Origin: Vicugna pacos
Lineage: Eukaryota > Chordata > Mammalia > Artiodactyla > Camelidae
Assembly (NCBI RefSeq): GCF_048564905.1
Contig: NW_027328740.1
Location: 33,655,019 to 33,719,018 of the forward strand
Direction of reading: 5' to 3'
DNA: 64,000 bases
The notes under the pieces: generated by a model
What the model saw: only the letters and a program-made list of their open reading frames with translations
Database searches by the model: none
Told to the model about the DNA's origin: nothing
In this document: one piece after another, positions 37,002 through 50,046 of the stretch
How positions within the stretch are numbered: the stretch's first letter is position 1
Layout: each line of letters begins with the position of its first letter
Program-made: the position numbers and the translations under genes

Positions 37002-38865
37002 GCACACACACGGAGACGTGCTCAGGTATCCTGATTGTGGGGAGGCTCCTCCAAATGACAGCAGCGCCTGGGTTCTAAAAGAATCCCTTAGCTTGTCTTC
37101 CCTGATGGCATGCGTAGGCTGGAGAGTGGGGGAAAGTGGGGGTTGGGCTCTTAACCAAGTATTAGCGAGAGCCTATCCATGGGATGTGGGTTTTTAACCT
37201 ACAACCCACAACCATGGAATAAATGTGCCCCCTGAAAGATGCTTTGACTGTTTCCCTACATCCAGCACACACACGAAGATGTGTTCTGGTATTCTGAGTG
37301 TGGGGAAGATCCTCAAACTGACAGCAGCACCTGGATTCTATTAGTATCCCTTAGCTTCTGTTCCCTGAGTGTTTTCTTAGACCAGGCCAAGAGGGAAAGC
37401 TGGGGGTTGGGCTTGGAGGCCACGTAGCAGTGAGTGCCCCCTGATCCATTGAGGAAGTACTTAGAGGACTTCTCCCTAAACGGAACACCTTTTTCTGCAT
37501 TCACCTGGGTGCAGTGGGGCTGCACATCTCTCCCACACCTAAGAATGTGTTCTGGAATTCTGAGTGCAGGGAAGTTCCTCCAACTGACAGCAGCGCCTGG
37601 GTTCTAATTGAATCCCTTTGCTTGTCTTCCCTGATGGAAAGCCTAGGCGGGAGTGCGGGGGAAAGTGTGGTTTGGGCTCCAAAACCAAGTATTTGCGATG
37701 ACCTCTCTATGGTTTGTGGAGGTGTTTAAACTACATCCCTAACCTGGGAACACCTGTGCCCCCATAAAGATCCGTGGAGTCTGTTTCCACACCTCCAGCA
37801 CACACACGAACACTTGCACAGTTATCCTGAGAGTGGGCAGCCTCCTCCAACTGAGAGCAGGGCCTTGGTTCTTATAAAATCGCTTAACTTGTCTACCCTG
37901 TTTGGTTGCCTGATACGGAGTGCTGGGGAAAGGGTGGGTTGGGCTCTAAATCCAAGTATTAGCGAGTGCTTCTCCATGGGATTTGGAGGTTATTAACCAA
38001 AAGCCCACAACATGGGAATACCTGTGCTCCTTGAAAAAAGCGTGGACTCTGTATCCCCACCACCAGAACACACATGAAGAAGTTTTCTGCTATCCTGAGT
38101 GTGGGCTGGCAATTTCAGGTGACAGAAGCGGCTGGGTTCTAATAGAATCCCTTAGCTTGTAATCCCTGAGTGTTTCCCTAGGACTGACTCTGAGAGAAAC
38201 CTGGGGGTTGGGCTTTGAGGCCAAATAGTAGCGAGTGTCCCCGATGGACTGAGGAAGTATTTAGATGAATTCTCCATAAAGGGAAACACCTGAGCACCCA
38301 TTCATCTGCGTGGAGTGGGGCTTCAAATCTCCCCACCACACAAGGTTGGGTTCCAGTATCCTGAGGGTGGGGTAGTTCCTCCAACTGACATCAGCGTCTT
38401 GGTTTGAATAGGATCCCTTTGCTTGTCTTCCCTGATGGTTTGCCTAGGCCAGTGTGTGGTTGAAAGTGGGATTTGGGATCTAAAACTAAGTATTAGCGTG
38501 TGCCTCTCCATGGGTAGTGGAGATGTTTAAACTACAACCCACAACTTGGGAATTACTGTGACCCCTGAAAAATGCGTGTGCTATGTTTCCCCACGTCCAG
38601 CACACACAGGAAGAAGTGTTCTGGGGTTGTGAGTGTGGGGAGGTTCCTCCAACAGACAGCAGCACCTGGGTTGTAATAGAATCCCTTAGCTTGACTTCCC
38701 TAAGTGTTTTCCTAGGCCTAGCAGTAAGCGATGGTGGGGGATGGGCTCTAAAGCCAAGTATTAGCGAGTGCATCTCTGTGGGTAGTGGAGGGTTTTAAAC
38801 TACTTCCCCAACCTTGGAACACCTGTGCCCCATAAAGATGCGTGGAATCTGTTTCCCCACCTCCA
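37002..38865. repeat. HOR unit 20 (7 monomers)
   Basis: 1864 bp. A has gcatgcgtagg and ctcttaacc. B has gaagatcctc, attagtatcc and attcacctggg. C has aatccctttgc. F has gaataggatcc and G is the common taggcctagc form, so the back half resembles unit 17. Confidence 0.96.
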
Positions 38866-40729
38866 GCACACACACGGAGACGTGCTCAGGTATCCTGATT
38901 GTGGGGAGGCTCCTCCAAATGACAGCAGCGCCTGGGTTCTAAAAGAATCCCTTAGCTTGTCTTCCCTGATGGCATGCCTAGGCTGGAGAGTGGGGGAAAG
39001 TGGGGGTTGGGCTCTAAACCAAGTATAAGTGAGAGCCTATCCATGGGATGTGGGTTTTTAACCTACAACCCACAACCATGGAATAAATGTGCCCCCTGAA
39101 AGATGCTTTGACTCTTTCCCTACATCCAGCACACACACGAAGATGTGTTCTGGTATTCTGAGTGTGGGGAAGATCCTCAAACTGACAGCAGCACCTGGAT
39201 TCTATTCGTATCCCTTAGCTTCTGTTCCCTGAGTGTTTTCTTAGACCAGGCCAAGAGGGAAAGCTGGGGGTTGGGCTTGGAGGCCACGTAGCAGTGAGTG
39301 TCCCCTGATCCATTGAGGAAGTACTTAGAGGACTTCTCCCTAAACGGAACACCTTTTTCTGCATTCATCTTGGTGCAGTGGGGCTGCACATCTCTCCCAC
39401 ACCTAAGAATGTGTTCTGGAATTCTGAGTGCAGGGAAGTTCCTCCAACTGACAGCAGCACCTGGGTTCTAATTGAATTCCTTTGCTTGTCTTCCCTGACG
39501 GAAAGCCTAGGCGGGAGTGCGGGGGAAAGTGTGGTTTGGGCTCCAAAACCAAGTATTTGCGATGACCTCTCTATGGTTTGTGGAGGTGTTTAAACTACAT
39601 CCCTAACCTGGGAACACCTGTGCCCCCATAAAGATCCGTGGAGTCTGTTTCCACACCTCCAGCACACACACGAACACTTGCACAGTTATCCTGAGAGTGG
39701 GCAGCCTCCTCCAACTGAGAGCAGGGCCTTGGTTCTTATAAAATCGCTTAACTTGTCTACCCTGTTTGGTTGCCTGATACGGAGTGCTGGGGAAAGGGTG
39801 GGTTGGGCTCTAAATCCAAGTATTAGCGAGTGCTTCTCCATGGGATTTGGAGGTTATTAACCAAAAGCCCACAACATGGGAATACCTGTGCTCCTTGAAA
39901 AAAGCGTGGACTCTGTATCCCCACCACCAGAACACACATGAAGAAGTTTTCTGCTATCCTGAGTGTGGGCTGGCAATTTCAGGTGACAGAAGCGGCTGGG
40001 TTCTAATCGAATCCCTTAGCTTGTAATCCCTGAGTGTTTCCCTAGGACTGACTCTGAGAGAAACCTGGGGGTTGGGCTTTGAGGCCAAATAGTAGCGAGT
40101 GTCCCCGATGGACTGAGGAAGTATTTAGATGAATTCTCCATAAAGGGAAACACCTGAGCACCCATTCATCTGCGTGGAGTGGGGCTTCAAATCTCCCCAC
40201 CACACAAGGTTGGGTTCCAGTATCCTGAGGGTGGGGTAGTTCCTCCAACTGACATCAGCGTCTTGGTTTGAATAGAATCCCTTTGCTTGTCTTCCCTGAT
40301 GGTTTGCCTAGGCCAGTGTGTGGTTGAAAGTGGGATTTGGGATCTAAAACTAAGTATTAGCGTGTGCCTCTCCATGGGTAGTGGAGATGTTTAAACAACA
40401 ACCCACAACTTGGGAATTACTGTGACCCCTGAAAAATGCGTGTGCTATGTTTCCCCACGTCCAGCACACACAGGAAGAAGTGTTCTGGGGTTGTGAGTGT
40501 GGGGAGGTTCCTCCAACAGACAGCAGCACCTGGGTTGTAATAGAATCCCTTAGCTTGACTTCCCTAAGTGTTTTCCTACGCCTACCAGTAAGCGATGGTG
40601 GGGGATGGGCTCTAAAGCCAAGTATTAGCGAGTGCATCTCTGTGGGTAGTGGAGGGTTTTAAACTACTTCCCCAACCTTGGAACACCTGTGCCCCATAAA
40701 GATGCGTGGAATCTGTTTCCCCACCTCCA
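38866..40729. repeat. HOR unit 21 (7 monomers, X/Y chimera)
   Basis: 1864 bp. A has X marks (aagtataagtgag, gactctttcc). From B onward it is unit-19-like Y sequence (gaagatcctc, gtgtcccctgatcc, ccctgacgg, tacgcctacc). The switch lies at the A/B border near 39110-39170. Confidence 0.95.
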
Positions 40730-42593
40730 GCACACACACGGAGACGTGCTCAGGTATCCTGATTGTGGGGAGGCTCCTCCAAATGACAGCAGCGCCTGGG
40801 TTCTAAAAGAATCCCTTAGCTTGTCTTCCCTGATGGCATGCGTAGGCTGGAGAGTGGGGGAAAGTGGGGGTTGGGCTCTTAACCAAGTATTAGCGAGAGC
40901 CTATCCATGGGATGTGGGTTTTTAACCTACAACCCACAACCATGGAATAAATGTGCCCCCTGAAAGATGCTTTGACTGTTTCCCTACATCCAGCACACAC
41001 ACGAAGATGTGTTCTGGTATTCTGAGTGTGGGGAAGATCCTCAAACTGACAGCAGCACCTGGATTCTATTAGTATCCCTTAGCTTCTGTTCCCTGAGTGT
41101 TTTCTTAGACCAGGCCAAGAGGGAAAGCTGGGGGTTGGGCTTGGAGGCCACGTAGCAGTGAGTGCCCCCTGATCCATTGAGGAAGTACTTAGAGGACTTC
41201 TCCCTAAACGGAACACCTTTTTCTGCATTCACCTGGGTGCAGTGGGGCTGCACATCTCTCCCACACCTAAGAATGTGTTCTGGAATTCTGAGTGCAGGGA
41301 AGTTCCTCCAACTGACAGCAGCGCCTGGGTTCTAATTGAATCCCTTTGCTTGTCTTCCCTGATGGAAAGCCTAGGCGGGAGTGCGGGGGAAAGTGTGGTT
41401 TGGGCTCCAAAACCAAGTATTTGCGATGACCTCTCTATGGTTTGTGGAGGTGTTTAAACTACATCCCTAACCTGGGAACACCTGTGCCCCCATAAAGATC
41501 CGTGGAGTCTGTTTCCACACCTCCAGCACACACACGAACACTTGCACAGTTATCCTGAGAGTGGGCAGCCTCCTCCAACTGAGAGCAGGGCCTTGGTTCT
41601 TATAAAATCGCTTAACTTGTCTACCCTGTTTGGTTGCCTGATACGGAGTGCTGGGGAAAGGGTGGGTTGGGCTCTAAATCCAAGTATTAGCGAGTGCTTC
41701 TCCATGGGATTTGGAGGTTATTAACCAAAAGCCCACAACATGGGAATACCTGTGCTCCTTGAAAAAAGCGTGGACTCTGTATCCCCACCACCAGAACACA
41801 CATGAAGAAGTTTTCTGCTATCCTGAGTGTGGGCTGGCAATTTCAGGTGACAGAAGCGGCTGGGTTCTAATAGAATCCCTTAGCTTGTAATCCCTGAGTG
41901 TTTCCCTAGGACTGACTCTGAGAGAAACCTGGGGGTTGGGCTTTGAGGCCAAATAGTAGCGAGTGTCCCCGATGGACTGAGGAAGTATTTAGATGAATTC
42001 TCCATAAAGGGAAACACCTGAGCACCCATTCATCTGCGTGGAGTGGGGCTTCAAATCTCCCCACCACACAAGGTTGGGTTCCAGTATCCTGAGGGTGGGG
42101 TAGTTCCTCCAACTGACATCAGCGTCTTGGTTTGAATAGAATCCCTTTGCTTGTCTTCCCTGATGGTTTGCCTAGGCCAGTGTGTGGTTGAAAGTGGGAT
42201 TTGGGATCTAAAACTAAGTATTAGCGTGTGCCTCTCCATGGGTAGTGGAGATGTTTAAACAACAACCCACAACTTGGGAATTACTGTGACCCCTGAAAAA
42301 TGCGTGTGCTATGTTTCCCCACGTCCAGCACACACAGGAAGAAGTGTTCTGGGGTTGTGAGTGTGGGGAGGTTCCTCCAACAGACAGCAGCACCTGGGTT
42401 GTAATAGAATCCCTTAGCTTGACTTCCCTAAGTGTTTTCCTACGCCTACCAGTAAGCGATGGTGGGGGATGGGCTCTAAAGCCAAGTATTAGCGAGTGCA
42501 TCTCTGTGGGTAGTGGAGGGTTTTAAACTACTTCCCCAACCTTGGAACACCTGTGCCCCATAAAGATGCGTGGAATCTGTTTCCCCACCTCCA
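40730..42593. repeat. HOR unit 22 (7 monomers)
   Basis: 1864 bp. Front as unit 20 (gcatgcgtagg, attcacctggg, aatccctttgc). Back with aaacaacaac in F and tacgcctacc in G as in unit 21. E has taatagaatcc. Confidence 0.96.
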
Positions 42594-44457
42594 GCACACA
42601 CACGGAGACGTGCTCAGGTATCCTGATTGTGGGGAGGCTCCTCCAAATGACAGCAGCGCCTGGGTTCTAAAAGAATCCCTTAGCTTGTCTTCCCTGATGG
42701 CATGCGTAGGCTGGAGAGTGGGGGAAAGTGGGGGTTGGGCTCTTAACCAAGTATTAGCGAGAGCCTATCCATGGGATGTGGGTTTTTAACCTACAACCCA
42801 CAACCATGGAATAAATGTGCCCCCTGAAAGATGCTTTGACTGTTTCCCTACATCCAGCACACACACGAAGATGTGTTCTGGTATTCTGAGTGTGGGGAAG
42901 ATCCTCAAACTGACAGCAGCACCTGGATTCTATTAGTATCCCTTAGCTTCTGTTCCCTGAGTGTTTTCTTAGACCAGGCCAAGAGGGAAAGCTGGGGGTT
43001 GGGCTTGGAGGCCACGTAGCAGTGAGTGCCCCCTGATCCATTGAGGAAGTACTTAGAGGACTTCTCCCTAAACGGAACACCTTTTTCTGCATTCACCTGG
43101 GTGCAGTGGGGCTGCACATCTCTCCCACACCTAAGAATGTGTTCTGGAATTCTGAGTGCAGGGAAGTTCCTCCAACTGACAGCAGCGCCTGGGTTCTAAT
43201 TGAATCCCTTTGCTTGTCTTCCCTGATGGAAAGCCTAGGCGGGAGTGCGGGGGAAAGTGTGGTTTGGGCTCCAAAACCAAGTATTTGCGATGACCTCTCT
43301 ATGGTTTGTGGAGGTGTTTAAACTACATCCCTAACCTGGGAACACCTGTGCCCCCATAAAGATCCGTGGAGTCTGTTTCCACACCTCCAGCACACACACG
43401 AACACTTGCACAGTTATCCTGAGAGTGGGCAGCCTCCTCCAACTGAGAGCAGGGCCTTGGTTCTTATAAAATCGCTTAACTTGTCTACCCTGTTTGGTTG
43501 CCTGATACGGAGTGCTGGGGAAAGGGTGGGTTGGGCTCTAAATCCAAGTATTAGCGAGTGCTTCTCCATGGGATTTGGAGGTTATTAACCAAAAGCCCAC
43601 AACATGGGAATACCTGTGCTCCTTGAAAAAAGCGTGGACTCTGTATCCCCACCACCAGAACACACATGAAGAAGTTTTCTGCTATCCTGAGTGTGGGCTG
43701 GCAATTTCAGGTGACAGAAGCGGCTGGGTTCTAATCGAATCCCTTAGCTTGTAATCCCTGAGTGTTTCCCTAGGACTGACTCTGAGAGAAACCTGGGGGT
43801 TGGGCTTTGAGGCCAAATAGTAGCGAGTGTCCCCGATGGACTGAGGAAGTATTTAGATGAATTCTCCATAAAGGGAAACACCTGAGCACCCATTCATCTG
43901 CGTGGAGTGGGGCTTCAAATCTCCCCACCACACAAGGTTGGGTTCCAGTATCCTGAGGGTGGGGTAGTTCCTCCAACTGACATCAGCGTCTTGGTTTGAA
44001 TAGAATCCCTTTGCTTGTCTTCCCTGATGGTTTGCCTAGGCCAGTGTGTGGTTGAAAGTGGGATTTGGGATCTAAAACTAAGTATTAGCGTGTGCCTCTC
44101 CATGGGTAGTGGAGATGTTTAAACAACAACCCACAACTTGGGAATTACTGTGACCCCTGAAAAATGCGTGTGCTATGTTTCCCCACGTCCAGCACACACA
44201 GGAAGAAGTGTTCTGGGGTTGTGAGTGTGGGGAGGTTCCTCCAACAGACAGCAGCACCTGGGTTGTAATAGAATCCCTTAGCTTGACTTCCCTAAGTGTT
44301 TTCCTAGGCCTAGCAGTAAGCGATGGTGGGGGATGGGCTCTAAAGCCAAGTATTAGCGAGTGCATCTCTGTGGGTAGTGGAGGGTTTTAAACTACTTCCC
44401 CAACCTTGGAACACCTGTGCCCCATAAAGATGCGTGGAATCTGTTTCCCCACCTCCA
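42594..44457. repeat. HOR unit 23 (7 monomers)
   Basis: 1864 bp. As unit 22 in front. E has taatcgaatcc, F has aaacaacaac, and G is the taggcctagc form, the same combination as unit 12. Confidence 0.96.
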
Positions 44458-46321
44458 GCACACACACGGAGACGTGCTCAGGTATCCTGATTGTGGGGAG
44501 GCTCCTCCAAATGACAGCAGCGCCTGGGTTCTAAAAGAATCCCTTAGCTTGTCTTCCCTGATGGCATGCGTAGGCTGGAGAGTGGGGGAAAGTGGGGGTT
44601 GGGCTCTTAACCAAGTATTAGCGAGAGCCTATCCATGGGATGTGGGTTTTTAACCTACAACCCACAACCATGGAATAAATGTGCCCCCTGAAAGATGCTT
44701 TGACTGTTTCCCTACATCCAGCACACACACGAAGATGTGTTCTGGTATTCTGAGTGTGGGGAAGATCCTCAAACTGACAGCAGCACCTGGATTCTATTAG
44801 TATCCCTTAGCTTCTGTTCCCTGAGTGTTTTCTTAGACCAGGCCAAGAGGGAAAGCTGGGGGTTGGGCTTGGAGGCCACGTAGCAGTGAGTGCCCCCTGA
44901 TCCATTGAGGAAGTACTTAGAGGATTTCTCCCTAAACGGAACACCTTTTTCTGCATTCACCTGGGTGCAGTGGGGCTGCACATCTCTCCCACACCTAAGA
45001 ATGTGTTCTGGAATTCTGAGTGCAGGGAAGTTCCTCCAACTGACAGCAGCGCCTGGGTTCTAATTGAATCCCTTTGCTTGTCTTCCCTGATGGAAAGCCT
45101 AGGCGGGAGTGCGGGGGAAAGTGTGGTTTGGGCTCCAAAACCAAGTATTGGCGATGACCTCTCTATGGTTTGTGGAGGTGTTTAAACTACATCCCTAACC
45201 TGGGAACACCTGTGCCCCCATAAAGATCCGTGGAGTCTGTTTCCACACCTCCAGCACACACACGAACACTTGCACAGTTATCCTGAGAGTGGGCAGCCTC
45301 CTCCAACTGAGAGCAGGGCCTTGGTTCTTATAAAATCGCTTAACTTGTCTACCCTGTTTGGTTGCCTGATACGGAGTGCTGGGGAAAGGGTGGGTTGGGC
45401 TCTAAATCCAAGTATTAGCGAGTGCTTCTCCATGGGATTTGGAGGTTATTAACCAAAAGCCCACAACATGGGAATACCTGTGCTCCTTGAAAAAAGCGTG
45501 GACTCTGTATCCCCACCACCAGAACACACATGAAGAAGTTTTCTGCTATCCTGAGTGTGGGCTGGCAATTTCAGGTGACAGAAGCGGCTGGGTTCTAATA
45601 GAATCCCTTAGCTTGTAATCCCTGAGTGTTTCCCTAGGACTGACTCTGAGAGAAACCTGGGGGTTGGGCTTTGAGGCCAAATAGTAGCGAGTGTCCCCGA
45701 TGGACTGAGGAAGTATTTAGATGAATTCTCCATAAAGGGAAACACCTGAGCACCCATTCATCTGCGTGGAGTGGGGCTTCAAATCTCCCCACCACACAAG
45801 GTTGGGTTCCAGTATCCTGAGGGTGGGGTAGTTCCTCCAACTGACATCAGCGTCTTGGTTTGAATAGAATCCCTTTGCTTGTCTTCCCTGATGGTTTGCC
45901 TAGGCCAGTGTGTGGTTGAAAGTGGGATTTGGGATCTAAAACTAAGTATTAGCGTGTGCCTCTCCATGGGTAGTGGAGATGTTTAAACTACAACCCACAA
46001 CTTGGGAATTACTGTGACCCCTGAAAAATGCGTGTGCTATGTTTCCCCACGTCCAGCACACACAGGAAGAAGTGTTCTGGGGTTCTGAGTGTGGGGAGGT
46101 TCCTCCAACAGACAGCAGCACCTGGGTTGTAATAGAATCCCTCAGCTTGACTTCCCTAAGTGTTTTCCTAGGCCTAGCAGTAAGCGATGGTGGGGGATGG
46201 GCTCTTAAGCCAAGTATTAGCGAGTGCATCTCTGTGGGTAGTGGAGGGTTTTAAACTACTTCCCCAACCTTGGAACACCTGTGCCCCATAAAGATGCGTG
46301 GAATCTGTTTCCCCACCTCCA
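44458..46321. repeat. HOR unit 24 (7 monomers)
   Basis: 1864 bp. B has gaggatttctcc. C has gtattggcgatg, the first such copy; it recurs in units 25, 28, 33 and 34. G has gggttctgagtg and ccctcagcttg, as in unit 13, plus private ggctcttaagcc. Confidence 0.96.
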
Positions 46322-48185
46322 GCACACACACGGAGACGTGCTCAGGTATCCTGATTGTGGGGAGGCTCCTCCAAATGACAGCAGCGCCTGGGTTCTAAAA
46401 GAATCCCTTAGCTTGTCTTCCCTGATGGCATGCCTAGGCTGGAGAGTGGGGGAAAGTGGGGGTTGGGCTCTAAACCAAGTATAAGCGAGAGCCTATCCAT
46501 GGGATGTGGGTTTTTAACCTACAACCCACAACCATGGAATAAATGTACCCCCTGAAAGATGCTTTGACTGTTTCCCTACATCCAGCACACACACGAAGAT
46601 GTGTTCTTGTATTCTGAGTGTGGGGATGTTCCTCAAACTGACAGCAGCACCTGGATTCTATTAGTATCCCTTAGCTTCTGTTCCCTGAGTGTTCTTTTAG
46701 GCCAGGCCATGAGGGAAAGCTGGGGGTTGGTCTTGGAGGCCACGTCGCTGTGAGTGCCGCCTGATCCATTGAGGAAGTTCTTAGAGGACTTCTCCCTAAA
46801 GGGAACACCTTTTCCTGCATTCATCTGGGTGCAGTGGGGCTGCACACCTCTCCCACACCTAAGAATGTGTTCTGGAATTCTGAGTGCAGGGAAGTTCCTC
46901 CAACTGACAGCAGCGCCTGGGTTCTAATTGAATCCCTTTGCTTGTCTTCCCTGATGGAAAGCCTAGGCGGGAGTGCGGGGGAAAGTGTGGTTTGGGCTCC
47001 AAAACCAAGTATTGGCGATGACCTCTCTATGGTTTGTGGAGGTGTTTAAACTACATCCCTAACCTGGGAACACCTGTGCCCCCATAAAGAACCGTGGAGT
47101 CTGTTTCCACACCTCCAGCACACACACGAACACTTGCACAGTTATCCTGAGAGTGGGCAGCCTCCTCCAACTGAGAGCAGGGCCTTGGTTCTTATAAAAT
47201 CGCTTAACTTGTCTACCCTGTTTGGTTGCCTGATACGGAGTGCTGGGGAAAGGGTGGGTTGGGCTCTAAATCCAAGTATTAGCGAGTGCTTCTCCATGGG
47301 ATTTGGAGGTTATTAACCAAAAGCCCACAACATGGGAATACCTGTGCTCCTTGAAAAAAGCATGGACTCTGTATCCCCACCACCAGAACACACATGAAGA
47401 AGTTTTCTGCTATCCTGAGTGTGGGCTGGCAATTTCAGGTGACAGGAACGGCTGGGTTCTAATAGAATCCCTTAGCTTGTAATCCCTGAGTGTTTCCCTA
47501 GGACTGACTCTGAGAGAAACCTGGGGGGTGGGCTTTGAGGCCAAATAGTAGCGAGTGTCCCCGATGGACTGAGGAAGTATTTAGATGAATTCTCCATAAA
47601 GGGAAACACCTGAGCACCCATTCATCTGCGTGGAGTGGGGCTTCAAATCTCCCCACCACACAAGGTTGGGTTCCAGTATCCTGAGGGTGGGGTAGTTCCT
47701 CCAACTGACATCAGCGTCTTGGTTTGAATAGAATCCCTTTGCTTGTCTTCCCTGATGGTTTGCCTAGGCCAGTGTGTGGTTGAAAGTGGGATTTGGGTTC
47801 TAAAACTAAGTATTAGCGTGTGCCTCTCCATGGGTAGTGGAGATGTTTAAACTACAACCCACAACTTGGGAATTACTGTGACCCCTGAAAAATGCGTGTG
47901 CTATGTTTCCCCACGTCCAGCACACACAGGAAGAAGTGTTCTGGGGTTGTGAGTGTGGGGAGGTTCCTCCAACAGACAGCAGCACCTGGGTTGTAATAGA
48001 ATCCCTTCGCTTGACTTCCCAAAGTGTTTTCCTAGGCCTAGCAGTAAGCGATGGTGGGGGATGGGCTCTAAAGCCAAGTATTAGCGAGTGCATCTCTGTG
48101 GGTAGTGGAGGGTTTTAAACTACTTCCCCAAACTTGGAACACCTGTGCCCCATAAAGATGCGTGGAATCTGTTTCCCCACCTCCA
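46322..48185. repeat. HOR unit 25 (7 monomers, mutation cluster in B)
   Basis: 1864 bp. B holds five substitutions between 46731 and 46779 not seen in other copies. Other marks: atgtacccc and gttcttgtattc (shared with unit 15), aagaaccgtgg in C, caggaacggc and ggggggtggg in E, cccaaagtg in G. Confidence 0.96.
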
Positions 48186-50046
48186 GCACACACACGGAGA
48201 CGTGCTCAGGTATCCTGATTGTGGGGAGGCTCCTCCAAATGACAGCAGCGCCTGGGTTCTAAAAGAATCCCTTAACTTGTCTTCCCTGATGGCATGCCTT
48301 GGCTGGAGAGTGGGGGAAAGTGGGTGTTGGGCTCTAAACCAAGTATAAGCGAGAGCCTATCCATGGGATGTGGGTTTTTAACATACAACCCACAAGCATG
48401 GAATAAATGTGCCCCCTGAAAGATGCTTTGACTGTTTCCCTACATCCAGCACACACACGAATTTTTCTGGTATTCTGAGTGTGGGGATGTTCCTCAAACT
48501 GACAGCAGCACCTGGATTCTATTAGTATCCCTTAGCTTCTGTTCCCTGAGTGTTCTTTTAGGCCAGGCCATGAGGGAAAGCTGGGGGTTGGGCTTGGAGG
48601 CCACGTAGCAGTGAGTGCCCCCTGATCCATTGAGGAAGTACTTAGAGGACTTCTCCCTAAACGGAACACCTTTTCCTCCATTCATCTGGGTGCAGTGGGG
48701 CTGCACACCTCTCCCACACCTAAGAATGTGTTCTGGAATTCTGAGTGCAGGGAAGTTCCTCCAAGTGACAGCAGCACCTGGGTTCTAGTTGAATTCCTTT
48801 GCTTGTCTTCCCTGATGGAAAGCCTAGGCGGGAGTGCGGGGGAAAGTGTGGTTTGGGCTCCAAAACCAAGTATTTGCGATGACCTCTCTATGGTTTGTGG
48901 AGGTGTTTAATTTACATCCCTAACCTGGGAACACCTGTGCCCCCATAAAGATCCGTGGAGTCTGTTTCCACACCTCCAGCACACACACGAACACTTGCAC
49001 AGTTATCCTGAGAGTGGGCAGCCTCCTCCAACTGAGAGCAGGGCCTTGGTTCTTATAAAATCGCTTAACTTGTCTACCCTGTTTGGTTGCCTGATACGGA
49101 GTGCTGGGGAAAGGGTGGGTTGGGCTCTAAATCCAAGTATTAGCGAGTGCTTCTCCATGGGATTTGGAGGTTATTAACCAAAAGCCCACAACATGGGAAT
49201 ACCTGTGCTCCTTGAAAAAAGCGTGGACTCTGTATCCCCACCACCAGAACACACATGAAGAAGTTTTCTGCTATCCTGAGTGTGGGCTGGCAATTTCAGG
49301 TGACAGAAGCGGCTGGGTTCTAATCGAATCCCTTAGCTTGTAATCCCTGAGTGTTTCCCTAGGACTGACTCTGAGAGAAACCTGGGGGTTGGGCTTTGAG
49401 GCCAAATAGTAGCGAGTGTCCCCGATGGACTGAGGAAGTATTTAGATGAATTCTCCATAAAGGGAAACACCTGAGCACCCATTCATCTGCGTGGAGTGGG
49501 GCTTCAAATCTCCCCACCACACAAGGTTGGGTTCCAGTATCCTGAGGGTGGGGTAGTTCCTCCAACTGACATCAGCGTCTTGGTTTGAATAGAATCCCTT
49601 TGCTTGTCTTCCCTGATGGTTTGACTAGGCCAGTGTGTGGTTGAAAGTGGGATTTGGGATCTAAAACTAAGTATTAGCGTGTGCCTCTCCATGGGTAGTG
49701 GAGATGTTTAAACTACAACCCACAACTTGGGAATTACTGTGACCCCTGAAAAATGCGTGTGCTATGTTTCCCCACGTCCAGCACACACAGGAAGAAGTGT
49801 TCTGGGGTTGTGAGTGTGGGGAGGTTCCTCCAACAGACAGCAGCACCTGGGTTGTAATAGAATCCCTTCGCTTGACTTCCCTAAGTGTTTTCCTAGGCCT
49901 AGCAGTAAGCGATGGTGGGGGATGGGCTCTAAAGCCAAGTATTAGCGAGTGCATCTCTGTGGGTAGTGGAGGGTTTTAAACTACTTCCCCAACCTTGGAA
50001 CACCTGTGCCCCATAAAGATGCGTGGAATCTGTTTCCCCACCTCCA
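48186..50046. repeat. HOR unit 26 (7 monomers, 1861 bp)
   Basis: Three bases shorter than standard because the start of B reads cgaatttttctgg near 48459-48470 (cgaagatgtgttctgg or similar elsewhere). Other marks: cttaacttg, gccttggctgg and gggtgttggg in A, ccaagtgacag and ctagttg in C, gtttaatttac at the C end, tttgactagg in F. Confidence 0.96.
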
